From: Mycobacteriales bacterium
Lineage (GTDB): Bacteria > Actinomycetota > Actinomycetes > BP-191
Direction of reading: 5' to 3'
NCBI GenBank assembly: GCA_035714365.1
Contig: DASTMB010000015.1
Location: forward strand, 1-38,502
Length of the DNA stretch: 38,502 nucleotides
The position numbers were made by a program, and so were the translations under genes. Of this stretch, positions 7,072 through 16,193 are shown piece by piece. Under the pieces are notes generated by a model that saw only the letters and a program-made list of their open reading frames with translations, was not told the origin of the DNA and ran no database searches. Every line of letters begins with the position of its first letter. Position 1 is the stretch's first letter.

Positions 7072-7997
7072 GCGAACGCCGCACGATGCCCGTCCCCGAG
7101 GGCCTGGACGGGCTGCGCGTGGACGCCGCGATCGCCCGGCTGTTCGGGCTGTCCCGCAACGCCGCCGCCGACATCGTGGACGGCGGCGGCGCCACCGTCG
7201 ACGGCGTCACCCGCAAGGGCTCCGACAAGGTCCGCGGCGGCGCCTGGCTCGAGGTGGAGCTGCCGCCGCCGCCCGCGCCGCCTACCGCCACCCCGCAGGC
7301 CGTTCCCGGCCTCGCCGTCGTGCACGAGGACGACGACGTGCTCGTGGTCGACAAGCCGGCCGGCGTCGCCGCGCACCCCAGCCCCGGCTACACCGGCCCC
7401 ACCGTCGTCGGCGGGCTGCTCGCCGCCGGCCACCGGCTGTCCATCCACGGTCCCGCCGAGCGGCAGGGCATCGTGCACCGCCTCGACGCCGGCACCAGCG
7501 GGCTGATGGTGGTGGCCAAGAGCGAGCGCGCCTACAGCGCCCTCAAGGACGACTTCCGCGAACGCCGCGTGGACAAGCGCTACCACGCCCTCGTCCAGGG
7601 CCGCCCCGACCCGACGAACGGCACCATCGACGCGCCGATCGACCGGCACCCGACGCACCCGTACCGGTTCGCCGTCGTCGCGGGCGGGCGGGACAGCGTC
7701 ACGCACTACGAGACGCTGGAGGCGTTCCGCGCGGCCAGCCTGGTCGCGATCCGGCTGGAGACCGGCCGCACGCACCAGATCCGCGTCCACTTCGCGGCGT
7801 TGCGCCACCCGTGCGTGGGTGACCTCCAGTACGGCGCCGACCCCACCCTCGCCGCCCGGTTGAACCTCCGGCGGCAGTGGCTGCACGCCGTGCACCTGGC
7901 GTTCGACCACCCGGGCGACGGGCGGCGGGTCGCGTTCGACAGCGCGTATGCCGCCGACCTCGACGCGGCGCTCGCGACGTTGCGGGCGGAGGCCTGA
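7068..7997 (+). CDS. RluA-family pseudouridine synthase (RluD-like)
   Basis: A 309-residue enzyme that isomerises specific uridines in RNA to pseudouridine. It has an N-terminal S4 RNA-binding domain ([33 protein letters not shown]). The catalytic domain contains the signature [10 protein letters not shown] with catalytic D140, and the conserved [17 protein letters not shown] and GD-x2-YG segments. Large-subunit rRNA is the usual RluD target, but RluA-family specificity cannot be read from sequence. It follows lspA with a 4-base GTGA overlap, the standard order in actinobacteria, and its TGA overlaps the ATG of the next gene (TGATG). Confidence 0.9.
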   Translation: MSERRTMPVPEGLDGLRVDAAIARLFGLSRNAAADIVDGGGATVDGVTRKGSDKVRGGAWLEVELPPPPAPPTATPQAVPGLAVVHEDDDVLVVDKPAGVAAHPSPGYTGPTVVGGLLAAGHRLSIHGPAERQGIVHRLDAGTSGLMVVAKSERAYSALKDDFRERRVDKRYHALVQGRPDPTNGTIDAPIDRHPTHPYRFAVVAGGRDSVTHYETLEAFRAASLVAIRLETGRTHQIRVHFAALRHPCVGDLQYGADPTLAARLNLRRQWLHAVHLAFDHPGDGRRVAFDSAYAADLDAALATLRAEA

Positions 7998-8923
7998 TGG
8001 GCTTCCTGGAGGACCTGGACGCGAAGTACCTGCCCGGGCTGGCCGCGTGGCTGGACCGGCAGGTGCGCCGGCTGCCGACGCCGCCGGAGCCGGAGGGCCC
8101 GGCGCCGTTCATCGTGCGGCTGCGCCGGGTCGACGACCGCTGGGCGCGGAAGGGGCCGCTGGCGCTGGTCCGCGACGTGCCGCAGCTCGGTGCCGTCGTC
8201 GTCGCCGCGCTCGTCCTCAGCGGCGCCGTCGTCGTCCGCAGCCGCACCCACCCGCCCGCCGAGGGCCGCCCGGGCGCCGAGCAGACGGCCGGCCCCGCGC
8301 AGCCGGACAGCACCCACCTCGGCCCGCAGCTCGGCGACAGCGTCACGCAGTACCTGCGCGCCGCCCGCGACCGGCTCGCGACGTACGCGCCCGGGCAGCC
8401 GGACGGCGTGGCCGTCGCGGTGATCAGCTTCACCGGCTACCGCACGCCGCAGCAGGTCCGCGACCTGCTCGGCCCGGTCCAGGTCAAGGTCATCTACTAC
8501 CGCGCCGCGCCGATGCCGCTCAACGTCGTCACGCTGCACGACGACCCCGTCCAGGACCTGCTCAAGGACAGCCGGAAGGCGTTCGCGCGCGCCGCCGCCG
8601 AGCCCGAGGCCCGCGCCCGGGAGCTGGACCAGATCAACCCGACCATCCCCGGCAACACGCCCGAGGAGGCGCGGCAGAAGGCCGACCAGGAGAAGGACGC
8701 CAAGAACTTCCACCGCGAGGCCGCCCTGCTCCGCGGCACCTGCGCCTGCATCTACGGCGTCGTCGTCCGCACCCGGCTCCGCCTGCTCCTCGACCTCGTC
8801 GGCCGCCCGGAGATCCGTTCCATCGACCCCAGCCGCCCGGGCGCCGACCTGGACGACCTGACGTATCAGGCGCTGCTCCCCGAGGAGAAGGTCACCGTCA
8901 CCGGCGGCAACCAGGCCGGCTGA
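7997..8923 (+). CDS. Conserved-looking single-pass membrane protein, unknown function
   Basis: The 308-residue product starts at ATG 7997, which overlaps the stop of the preceding synthase, so it is translationally coupled. The N-terminal 60 residues are cytoplasmic-like with many Arg. One membrane segment lies at about 63-80 (LGAVVVAALVLSGAVVV). A charged, mostly hydrophilic domain follows. The motif TCACIYGVVVRTRLRLLLDLVGRPEIRSIDPS near the C-terminus and the VAVAVISFTGYRTPQQVRDLL segment look like structured alpha/beta elements. I recognise no named family. The position at the end of the dksA-like/lspA/rluA-family series suggests an envelope role, but that is only context. Confidence 0.75.
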   Translation: MGFLEDLDAKYLPGLAAWLDRQVRRLPTPPEPEGPAPFIVRLRRVDDRWARKGPLALVRDVPQLGAVVVAALVLSGAVVVRSRTHPPAEGRPGAEQTAGPAQPDSTHLGPQLGDSVTQYLRAARDRLATYAPGQPDGVAVAVISFTGYRTPQQVRDLLGPVQVKVIYYRAAPMPLNVVTLHDDPVQDLLKDSRKAFARAAAEPEARARELDQINPTIPGNTPEEARQKADQEKDAKNFHREAALLRGTCACIYGVVVRTRLRLLLDLVGRPEIRSIDPSRPGADLDDLTYQALLPEEKVTVTGGNQAG

Positions 8924-8944
8924 CGCCCGGCCCGCCGCCGGAGC

Positions 8945-8962
8945 GCGGCGCGGGCGCGCCGC
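8945..8962 (+). terminator. GC hairpin after the lspA-region series
   Basis: GCGGCGC (8945-8951) and GCGCCGC (8956-8962) form a 7-bp stem with a GGGC loop, 21 bases after the preceding stop codon. There is no U tract, so termination is only a possibility. The rest of the 8924-9133 gap is GC-rich with no ORF. Confidence 0.3.
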
Positions 8963-9007
8963 CGGCCGCCCTCCTTCGGCGGGTCGCCCCCTCCCGTCCC
9001 GACCCCC

Positions 9008-9020
9008 GTGTTACAAACAC
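9008..9020. repeat. Short inverted repeat upstream of dnaE
   Basis: GTGTT-ACA-AACAC is a 13-base dyad in an otherwise almost AT-free spacer, about 115 bases before the dnaE start. It may be part of a promoter or operator. No clear -10/-35 pair can be drawn around it. Confidence 0.3.
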
Positions 9021-9133
9021 ACCAGCCCGACCAGCACCCCCAACGGCCGCCTTCCCCCGCGCCGCCCGCCGCGTCGCCGCTCCCGCGGCGCCGCCTGGTC
9101 GCCCGCGCGCGAGAGGAGGCAGGAGCAACCCCC

Positions 9134-12100
9134 GTGGCCGACTCGTTCGTGCACCTGCACGTCCACACCGAGTACTCGATGCTCGACGGCGCCGCGCGGG
9201 TGAAGGACCTGTTCGCCGAGGCGGAGCGGATGGGGATGCCGGCGCTGGCCTGCACCGACCACGGCAACCTCTACGGCGCGTTCGACTTCTACAACACCGC
9301 GAAGTCGTTCGGCGTGAAGCCGATCGTCGGCATCGAGGCGTACCTCGCGCCCGGGCACCGGACGGACAAGACCACGGTCGCGCTCGGCGGCGGCGGCAAG
9401 GGCGAGCCGGACGCCAAGGGCGACAAGTACACGCACATGACGATCCTGGCCACGAGCGACGAGGGCTATCGCAACCTCGTCAGCCTGGCGAGCCTCGCCA
9501 GCCTCGAGGGCTACTACTACAAGCCGCGGATGGACCGCGAGATCCTCGCCCGCTACTCCGGCGGTCTCGTCGCGACGAGCGGCTGCCCGTCGGGCGAGGT
9601 CAACCGGCTGCTCCAGCAGGGCCGCTACGACGCCGCGAAGCAGGCGGCGAGCGACTACAACGACATCTTCGGGCGCGGCAACTTCTTCGTCGAGCTGATG
9701 GACCACGGCGTCGAGATCGAGAAGCGCACGATGACCGACCTGCTGCGCATCGCGAAGGAGCTCGACCTCCCGCTGCTCGCCACGAACGATCTGCACTACA
9801 CGCGCGAGGAGGACGCCGTCGCGCAGGAGGTGCTGCTCTGCGTGCAGACCGGCTCGACGCTCGCCGACCCCAACCGGTTCCGCTTCGACGGCTCCGGCTA
9901 CTACCTCAAGAGCCCGGAGGAGATGCGCCACGTCTGGCGCGACTTCCCGGAGGCCTGCGACAACACCCTCGCCATCGCCGAACGCTGCGACCTCCACCTC
10001 GGCACGGACGGCTACAAGCTGCCGCGGTTCGAGGTGCCGGAGGGGGAGACCGAGGAGTCGTGGTTCCGCGTCGAGGTCGAGCGCGGGATGCGCCGCCGCT
10101 TCGGCGACGCGCCGCCGGAGGAGGTGCGCCGCCAGGTCGAGTACGAGGCCGGCGTGATCATGCAGATGGGGTTCCCGTCGTACTTCCTCATCGTCGCCGA
10201 CCTCGTGCGCCACGCCCGCGAGACCGGCATCCGCGTCGGCCCGGGGCGCGGCAGCGCGGCGGGCTGCATGGTGTCGTACTGCCTCGGCATCACCGACCTC
10301 GACCCGATGGCGCACGGCCTGGTGTTCGAGCGGTTCCTCAACCCCGAGCGCGTGTCGATGCCCGACATCGACCTGGACTTCGACGAACGCCGACGCGCCG
10401 ACATGATCCGCTACGCCACCGAGAAGTACGGCGAGGAGCGCGTCGCGCAGATCATCACGTACTCCACGATCAAGGCGAAGGCCGCGATCCGCGACTCGTC
10501 GCGGGTGCTGGGCCTGCCGTACGCCGTGGGCGACAAGATCTCCAAGCTGATGCCGCCGCCGATCATGGGCCGCGACATGCCGCTGCGCGACGTGTTCGAC
10601 GCCAAGTCGGACCGGTACAAGGAGGCGGCGGAGCTGCGGTCGGTCTACGAGACCGACCCCGAGGTGAAGAAGGTCCTGGACACCGCGCGCGGCCTGGAAG
10701 GGCTGAAGCGCCAGGCCGGCGTCCACGCGGCCGGCGTCGTCATCAGCCGCGACCCGCTCACCGAGCACATCCCGGTGTGGCGGCGGGAGGCCGACGGCGC
10801 GGTCATCACGCAGTTCGACATGGGCGCGGTCGAGAAGCTCGGCCTGCTCAAGATGGACTTCCTCGGCCTGCGCAACCTCACCGTCCTCGACGACTGCCTC
10901 GCGCACATCCGCGACAACCGCGGCGAGACGGTGGTGCTGGAGGACCTGCCGCTGGACGACGTCGAGGCGTACCGGCTGCTCGCGCGTGGCGACACGATCG
11001 GCGTGTTCCAGCTCGAGGGCGGGCCGATGCGGGCGCTGCTGCGCTCGATGCAGCCGACGACGTTCGAGCACATCTCGGCGGTCCTCGCGCTGTACCGGCC
11101 GGGCCCGATGGCCGCCAACGCGCACAACGACTACGCCGACCGCAAGAACGGCCGCAAGCAGATCGTGCCGATCCACCCGGAGCTCGCGGAGTGCCTGGAG
11201 GAGATCCTCGGCGAGTCGTACGGCCTGATCGTCTACCAGGAACAGGTCATGGCGATCGCCCAGAAGCTCGCCGGCTACACGCTCGGCCAGGCCGACCTGC
11301 TCCGCCGCGCGATGGGCAAGAAGAAGAAGGAGATCATCGACAAGGAGTACGTGCCGTTCAGCGAGGGCATGCGCAAGAACGGCTACTCCGACGCGGCGAT
11401 CAAGACGCTGTGGGAGATCCTCGTCCCGTTCAGCGACTACGCGTTCAACAAGGCGCACACCGCCGGCTACGGCCTGGTGTCGTACTGGACGGCGTTCCTC
11501 AAGGCGCACTACCCGAGCGAGTACCTCGCCGCGCTGCTGACCAGCGTGAAGGACAACCGCGACCAGTCCGCGCTGTACCTGCACGAGTGCCGCCGGATGG
11601 GCATCAAGGTGCTGCCGCCGGACGTCAACGAGTCCGACCTGAACTTCACCCCGCGCGGCACCGACATCCGCTTCGGCCTCTCGGCGATCCGCAACGTCGG
11701 CGAGAACGTCGTCAACTCCATCGTCGCGACCCGCCGCGCGAAGGGGCGTTACACCGGCTTCCACGACTTCCTGCGCAAGGTCGAGGGCCTCGTCTGCAAC
11801 AAGCGGGTCGTGGAGTCGCTCATCAAGGCGGGCGCGTTCGACTCGCTCGGCCACACCCGGCGCGGCCTGATGGCCGTGCACGCGGACGCGATCGACGCGT
11901 GCATGGAGACCAAGCGCGCCGAGGCGGCGGGGCAGTTCTCGCTGTTCGGCGAGGTCGAGGCGGCGGCCGCCGACGAGGGCGGCGACCCGCTCGGCGCCAT
12001 CGCGATCCCGCCGCAGGAGTGGGACAAGAAGCTGCTGCTCAACTTCGAGAGGGAGATGCTCTCGCTCTACGTCTCCGACCACCCGCTGCTCGGCGTCGAG

Positions 12101-12658
12101 CACGTGCTCGCGCAGCACACCGACACGCGCGTCACCGACCTCACCGGCGACGGCGCCGAGGACGGCAAGGTCGTCACCGTCGGCGGCCTGCTGTCGTCGG
12201 TGGCGCGGAAGACGACCAAGCGCGGCGACGCGTACGCGCAGGCGGTGCTGGAGGACCTCGAGGGCGCGATCGACGTCTGGTTCTTCCCGAACACCTACCG
12301 CGAGTACGGCCTGCTGCTCGCCGAGGACGAGGTCGTCGTCGTCAAGGCGAAGGTCGACAAGCGCGAGGACACGCCCAAGCTCGTCGCGATCGAGGTGAGC
12401 CGCCCCGACCTGTCCGCCGCCGGCCCGCGCGGCCCGGTCGTGCTGCGGCTGGACATGGCGCGCTGCACCGAGCCGGTGGTGGAGGAGCTCAAGGGCATCT
12501 TGCGCCAGCACCCCGGCATGACCGAGGTCCACCTCGAGCTCCAGCGCGGCGGGAAGACCACCTACACGCTCAAGCTGGACGACGGCCTGCGCGTCACCGC
12601 CAACCCGTCGCTCATGGGCGACCTCAAGCAGCTCCTCGGCGCCGGCTGCCTCGGCTGA
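9134..12658 (+). CDS. dnaE: DNA polymerase III alpha subunit (DnaE1 type)
   Basis: The replicative polymerase subunit, 1174 residues, usual for actinobacterial DnaE1. The N-terminal PHP domain keeps its metal-binding motifs HLHVHTEYSMLDG, CTDHGN, TSGCPSGEV and ATNDLHY, so the PHP exonuclease used for proofreading in actinobacteria looks intact. The polymerase core has GPGRGSAAGC and PDIDLDF at 410-416 with catalytic D411 and D413. Helix-hairpin-helix and OB-fold regions follow; the OB strand begins near VTVGGLLSSVARKTTKRGDAYAQ. The start is GTG 9134 with AGGAGGCAGGAG ending 8 bases upstream. It is the last gene of the ileS-lspA neighbourhood seen in many actinobacteria. Confidence 0.97.
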   Translation: MADSFVHLHVHTEYSMLDGAARVKDLFAEAERMGMPALACTDHGNLYGAFDFYNTAKSFGVKPIVGIEAYLAPGHRTDKTTVALGGGGKGEPDAKGDKYTHMTILATSDEGYRNLVSLASLASLEGYYYKPRMDREILARYSGGLVATSGCPSGEVNRLLQQGRYDAAKQAASDYNDIFGRGNFFVELMDHGVEIEKRTMTDLLRIAKELDLPLLATNDLHYTREEDAVAQEVLLCVQTGSTLADPNRFRFDGSGYYLKSPEEMRHVWRDFPEACDNTLAIAERCDLHLGTDGYKLPRFEVPEGETEESWFRVEVERGMRRRFGDAPPEEVRRQVEYEAGVIMQMGFPSYFLIVADLVRHARETGIRVGPGRGSAAGCMVSYCLGITDLDPMAHGLVFERFLNPERVSMPDIDLDFDERRRADMIRYATEKYGEERVAQIITYSTIKAKAAIRDSSRVLGLPYAVGDKISKLMPPPIMGRDMPLRDVFDAKSDRYKEAAELRSVYETDPEVKKVLDTARGLEGLKRQAGVHAAGVVISRDPLTEHIPVWRREADGAVITQFDMGAVEKLGLLKMDFLGLRNLTVLDDCLAHIRDNRGETVVLEDLPLDDVEAYRLLARGDTIGVFQLEGGPMRALLRSMQPTTFEHISAVLALYRPGPMAANAHNDYADRKNGRKQIVPIHPELAECLEEILGESYGLIVYQEQVMAIAQKLAGYTLGQADLLRRAMGKKKKEIIDKEYVPFSEGMRKNGYSDAAIKTLWEILVPFSDYAFNKAHTAGYGLVSYWTAFLKAHYPSEYLAALLTSVKDNRDQSALYLHECRRMGIKVLPPDVNESDLNFTPRGTDIRFGLSAIRNVGENVVNSIVATRRAKGRYTGFHDFLRKVEGLVCNKRVVESLIKAGAFDSLGHTRRGLMAVHADAIDACMETKRAEAAGQFSLFGEVEAAAADEGGDPLGAIAIPPQEWDKKLLLNFEREMLSLYVSDHPLLGVEHVLAQHTDTRVTDLTGDGAEDGKVVTVGGLLSSVARKTTKRGDAYAQAVLEDLEGAIDVWFFPNTYREYGLLLAEDEVVVVKAKVDKREDTPKLVAIEVSRPDLSAAGPRGPVVLRLDMARCTEPVVEELKGILRQHPGMTEVHLELQRGGKTTYTLKLDDGLRVTANPSLMGDLKQLLGAGCLG

Positions 12659-12778
12659 ATGCAGTAATGCGGGTGAGGCTGTCACCATTCTTTTCGTGAA
12701 GTACGCAGGAGATGGCCGGGTCGCGGCGTAAGGAAGGCACTTGTTCGGCTGACGTACGAATCGAATCGGGGGATTCAC

Positions 12779-13249
12779 ATGAACCGTCGGCACACCGTTG
12801 CCGCGCTCGCGCTGCTCGCCGCCACGGCCACCGGCCTCCCGGCGCGCGCCGCCGGGGGCGGCGTCGACGCCGGGGACGACGGCGGCCTCGTCTACGTCAC
12901 GTACTCCGCCGGCGGCGCCGACCTCACCGGCGCCTGCACCTACGTCCGGTACGCCGCGGGCGTCGGCGGCAGCGGCATCACGTACCAGGTCGTGGGCGCG
13001 GGCAGCACCGGCGGCGTCTACCAGGGCATCCCCGTCGTCGCGACCGGCGTCCGCTGCCGGTTCTTGCTCGGCTCCACCATGTACGTGTCCGGGCCGGAGT
13101 ACCTGCCAGGGGCCGTCGCGGAGACCGACCGTGCGGTGACGAGCACCAACGCCGCGGGCGGCACGGTCTGCGTCACGGTGTACGCCGTGCTGCGGCAGAC
13201 CCCGCCCGGCGAGGCGGACAACCTGCTCGAGTCGAGCGAGCAGTGCTGA
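12779..13249 (+). CDS. Small secreted protein, unknown function
   Basis: The 156-residue product has a clear signal peptide: MNRRHTVAALALLAATATG followed by LPARAA with a predicted cleavage after the Ala motif near residue 25. The mature part is Gly-rich with four cysteines that could form two disulfides (GACTYV, GVRCRF, TVCVTV, EQC at the end). No family is recognised. The ATG 12779 is preceded by GGGGG about 6 bases upstream. The 120 bases after dnaE include a relatively T-rich stretch (CATTCTTTTCGTG), probably the promoter area, but no definite hexamers. The next gene starts inside its stop codon region. Confidence 0.7.
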   Translation: MNRRHTVAALALLAATATGLPARAAGGGVDAGDDGGLVYVTYSAGGADLTGACTYVRYAAGVGGSGITYQVVGAGSTGGVYQGIPVVATGVRCRFLLGSTMYVSGPEYLPGAVAETDRAVTSTNAAGGTVCVTVYAVLRQTPPGEADNLLESSEQC

Positions 13250-14121
13250 CGGCGCGGGCTCGCCTCCTGGCCACAGCGTGCGCGCTGCTGGCCGGCGCGG
13301 TCGTGGCGCCGGCCGCGGGCGCGGCGGCGCCGGCGCTCGCCGCGACCACCGTCGTCACCGGGACGATCACCGGGTACGCGGACGTCACGCTCACCCGGCC
13401 GCTCGTCGTGGCGGACGCCACACCGAACGTGACCGTGCGCGGCTCCGGGTTCGTCGCGGTGGTGCTCGTCCGCCTCCAGCGCGGCATCGCCCCCCCCGGG
13501 CTCGCCGTGAGCACGCTCCCGGGCACGAGCACGTTGCACCACCACTGGATCGGGCACGCGCGCGGGACGTTCGCCGACGACGACCAGCCGACGTTCTTCA
13601 CGCACCGGCTCCCGGCCGGGCGGTACCGCCTCTACCTCGTCACCCACGGGCCGGTCACGGTGACCTGGCGGCTGCCGCTCGGCGGCGGCCGGGCGACGGT
13701 TACGGCGCGCACGCGGACGGCGGACACGCGCGCGGTGACCATCCCGGCCGGCACCCGCGGCGTCGCGGTCGCCCCGGGCTACGCCGCCACGGCCACCACG
13801 ACGTTCGCGCACCGCGGCGTCACGCTCGCCTGGTCCTGGTACGAGGCGGCCGCCGACGTGGCGGCGGCCACCGGCGGCTGCACGTACCCGGGCGCGCCGT
13901 CGACGGACGGGCTCGGGCCGGCGCCCGCCTGCCTCGACCGGGACGCGAGCAAGGGGCCGGTGGGGCCGGCGGTGGACGACCGGCTGGTCGGCCAGGGGAC
14001 GGCGTTCACGGCGCCGGGGACGTGGACGAGCAAGCAGTACGCGCGGGTGGCCGGCGTGGTGCGCGACGGTGGCGCGTCCGTGCTCCTGCTCGACCTCGGC
14101 ACCGGCTTCCCCGGCGAGTGA
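13243..14121 (+). CDS. Secreted protein of unknown function, coupled to the preceding gene
   Basis: The 292-residue product begins at GTG 13243, overlapping the last codons of the upstream gene by 7 bases, which implies translational coupling. Residues 1-33 are a signal peptide (LLATACALLAGAVVAPAAGAAAPALA). The mature protein alternates beta-strand-like segments, including GRYRLYLVTHGPVTVTWRLPL, and ends with a two-Cys region (GGCTYPGAP...PACLDRDAS). The pattern suggests a beta-sandwich exported domain, but I recognise no family. Longer open frames upstream are antisense or shadow readings of the previous gene. Confidence 0.65.
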   Translation: MLTARARLLATACALLAGAVVAPAAGAAAPALAATTVVTGTITGYADVTLTRPLVVADATPNVTVRGSGFVAVVLVRLQRGIAPPGLAVSTLPGTSTLHHHWIGHARGTFADDDQPTFFTHRLPAGRYRLYLVTHGPVTVTWRLPLGGGRATVTARTRTADTRAVTIPAGTRGVAVAPGYAATATTTFAHRGVTLAWSWYEAAADVAAATGGCTYPGAPSTDGLGPAPACLDRDASKGPVGPAVDDRLVGQGTAFTAPGTWTSKQYARVAGVVRDGGASVLLLDLGTGFPGE

Positions 14122-14162
14122 CCGGACCCGTGTCACTCCCCGCGAACCGGCGGAACGTCGCT

Positions 14163-14168
14163 TAGCCT
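14163..14168 (+). promoter_or_regulatory. Candidate leaderless promoter -10 for the DUF3048 gene
   Basis: TAGCCT ends 7 bases before the GTG at 14176. A TAnnnT hexamer placed 6-7 bases ahead of a start codon is the usual sign of a leaderless transcript in actinobacteria. No good -35 and no convincing ribosome site are seen. Confidence 0.4.
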
Positions 14169-14175
14169 CGGTGGG

Positions 14176-15213
14176 GTGACCCTCCAGTACCGCCGCCTCG
14201 CCGCCGTCCTCGTCGCGGGCGCCCTCGTGGCCGCCTGCTCGCACGGCAAGAAGCCGCAGGCGGTGCCGTCCCCGACCGCGACCCCGACGCCGACGGCCAC
14301 CCCCACGCCCACCCCGTCGCCGACGCCCACCGGGCCGGTGTCGCCGTTCACCGGGCTGCCGGTCGACCGGCTCCGGCCGGTGGTGGCGGTCAAGATCGAC
14401 AACGCGCCGCTGGCCCGCCCGCAGCGCGGCCTCGACAACGCGGACATCGTCTACGAGGAGGTCGTCGAGGGGCGGATGACGCGGTTCCTGGCGATCTTCT
14501 CGTCCAAGGACGCGCCGGACATCGGGCCGGTGCGCAGCGTGCGGGAGAGCGACTTCCCGCTGCTGCGCGAGTACGGCACCGTGGCCCTCGGCTTCTCCGG
14601 CGGCAACCGCGGCGTGCTGGCGATCATGCGGCAGAACCCGGTCATCGACGTCTCGTATGACAGCCACCCGCAGGCGTACACGAAGGCCGGCCGCCGGGTG
14701 GACGCGTACAACTTCATCACCTCGTCGCAGCGCCTCCTCGCGCTGGCGCCGAAGACGGCGACCGCGCGCGACATCGGCCTGCGGTTCGGCGCCGCGGCGC
14801 CGGTGAAGGGCACGGTGCCGGGGACGTCGCTCGACCTGGTCTGGTCGCGGTTCGCGCGCACGACGTGGCGCTGGGACCCGACGCACGGCGTCTACCTGCG
14901 GTCGATGGACGGCCGCCCGGCGATGCTCAAGAACGGCCGCCAGCAGCAGGCGCCGAACGTCCTCGTCCAGTACGTCCACGTCCGCAACTCGCGGTTCACC
15001 GACGTGCACGGCACGCCGTCGCCGTACACGACGACGACCGGCACCGGCGCGGCCGTGCTGCTCCGCGACGGCAAGGCCGTCAACGGCACGTGGCGCCGCG
15101 ACGCGAGCGGCACCCACTTCATCGACCGGGCGACCGGCAAGGACATGGCGCTGCACCCCGGGCCGGTCTGGATCATGCTGGTGCCGCTCGACACCCGGGC
15201 GACCATCCGGTAG
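14176..15213 (+). CDS. DUF3048 (YerB-family) lipoprotein
   Basis: The 345-residue product has a lipoprotein signal peptide ending in the lipobox LVAAC (Cys about residue 21), so it should be lipidated and membrane-anchored outside the cell. A Thr/Pro linker ([18 protein letters not shown]) follows. The DUF3048 domain starts at [20 protein letters not shown] and continues with [27 protein letters not shown] and [11 protein letters not shown], the hallmark run of the YerB family. The biochemical role of the family is not established. It is probably transcribed alone from a leaderless promoter. It depends on lspA-type processing. Confidence 0.85.
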   Translation: MTLQYRRLAAVLVAGALVAACSHGKKPQAVPSPTATPTPTATPTPTPSPTPTGPVSPFTGLPVDRLRPVVAVKIDNAPLARPQRGLDNADIVYEEVVEGRMTRFLAIFSSKDAPDIGPVRSVRESDFPLLREYGTVALGFSGGNRGVLAIMRQNPVIDVSYDSHPQAYTKAGRRVDAYNFITSSQRLLALAPKTATARDIGLRFGAAAPVKGTVPGTSLDLVWSRFARTTWRWDPTHGVYLRSMDGRPAMLKNGRQQQAPNVLVQYVHVRNSRFTDVHGTPSPYTTTTGTGAAVLLRDGKAVNGTWRRDASGTHFIDRATGKDMALHPGPVWIMLVPLDTRATIR

Positions 15214-15302
15214 CGGACGGCAGGATCCCGCCGCCCGTTGGCGCGAATCCGGTGCGGCGCGCCCGTACGATGGACCTCGCGACGAGAGCGGGAGGCACCA
15301 CG

Positions 15303-16193
15303 GTGAGCGAGACCGAGCGCGGGACGGCCCGCGTCAAGCGGGGCATGGCGGAGATGCTCAAGGGCGGCGTGATCATGGACGTCGTCACGCCCGAGCAGGC
15401 GAAGATCGCGGAGGACGCCGGCGCGGTCGCCGTCATGGCGCTCGAACGCGTCCCCGCCGACATCCGCCGCGACGGCGGCGTCGCCCGCATGAGCGACCCG
15501 GACATGATCGACGGCATCATCGCCGCGGTCTCCATCCCGGTCATGGCCAAGGCCCGCATCGGCCACTTCGTCGAGGCGCAGGTGCTCCAGTCCCTCGGCG
15601 TCGACTACGTGGACGAGTCCGAGGTGCTCACGCCCGCCGACGAGGCGCACCACATCGACAAGTGGGCGTTCACCGTGCCGTTCGTCTGCGGCGCCACCAA
15701 CCTCGGCGAGGCGCTGCGCCGGCTCTCCGAGGGCGCCGCGATGATCCGCTCGATGGGCGAGGCCGGCACCGGCAACGTCGTCGAGGCGACCCGCCACATG
15801 CGCTCCATCACCGGCGAGATCCGCCGCCTCACCACGCTGGACGAGACCGAGCTGTACGCCGCCGCCAAGGAGCTGCGGGCGCCGTTCGAGCTGGTCAAGG
15901 AGGTGGCGTCGCTGGGCCGGCTGCCGGTCGTGCTGTTCACCGCCGGCGGCATCGCCACCCCCGCCGACGCGGCGATGATGATGCAGCTCGGCGCGGACGG
16001 CGTGTTCGTCGGCTCCGGTATCTTCAAGTCCGGGGACCCGGCCGCGCGGGCGCGCGCGATCGTCGAGGCGACGACGTTCTACAACGACCCCGACGTCATC
16101 GCGAAGGTCTCCCGCGGCCTCGGCGAGCCGATGGTGGGCATCAACGTCTCCACGCTGCCCGAGTCGGAGCGGTACGCGTCGCGCGGGTGGTAG
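15303..16193 (+). CDS. pdxS: Pyridoxal 5'-phosphate synthase subunit PdxS, with Met at a catalytic lysine position
   Basis: PdxS (Pdx1) builds PLP from ribose 5-phosphate, glyceraldehyde 3-phosphate and ammonia supplied by PdxT. The 296-residue TIM barrel has the expected motifs: [62 protein letters not shown] with K83 (the first catalytic lysine, K81 in well-studied enzymes), [16 protein letters not shown] and [14 protein letters not shown]. The loop normally R-S/T-K-G-E-A-G-T-G-N reads [10 protein letters not shown], so M151 (ATG at 15753-15755) replaces the second catalytic lysine (K149). The offset of two residues is the same for both sites, so the alignment is firm. The start is GTG 15303 with GGGAGG 7 bases upstream. 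A lipoprotein gene overlaps its end. Confidence 0.95.
   Translation: MSETERGTARVKRGMAEMLKGGVIMDVVTPEQAKIAEDAGAVAVMALERVPADIRRDGGVARMSDPDMIDGIIAAVSIPVMAKARIGHFVEAQVLQSLGVDYVDESEVLTPADEAHHIDKWAFTVPFVCGATNLGEALRRLSEGAAMIRSMGEAGTGNVVEATRHMRSITGEIRRLTTLDETELYAAAKELRAPFELVKEVASLGRLPVVLFTAGGIATPADAAMMMQLGADGVFVGSGIFKSGDPAARARAIVEATTFYNDPDVIAKVSRGLGEPMVGINVSTLPESERYASRGW

Noticed and set aside
7948-12699. A very long (1583-codon) open frame on the forward strand overlapping three genes, and similar frames of over 1000 codons antisense to ileS and dnaE
   Set aside because: They are Arg/Ala/Pro/Gly-rich shadow frames produced by high third-position GC. The overlapping frames carry clear enzyme motifs, and the shadows have none.
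12659-12778. Possible riboswitch upstream of the secreted protein gene (GGGTGAGGCTGTCACC and CGTAAGGAAGG elements)
   Set aside because: I compared it by memory with cyclic-di-AMP and cyclic-di-GMP riboswitch patterns and found no convincing set of conserved elements.
13018-15156. Antisense long frame over the secreted and DUF3048 genes
   Set aside because: It has no motif, no ribosome site and shadow-type composition. The forward genes have signal peptides and lipoboxes.
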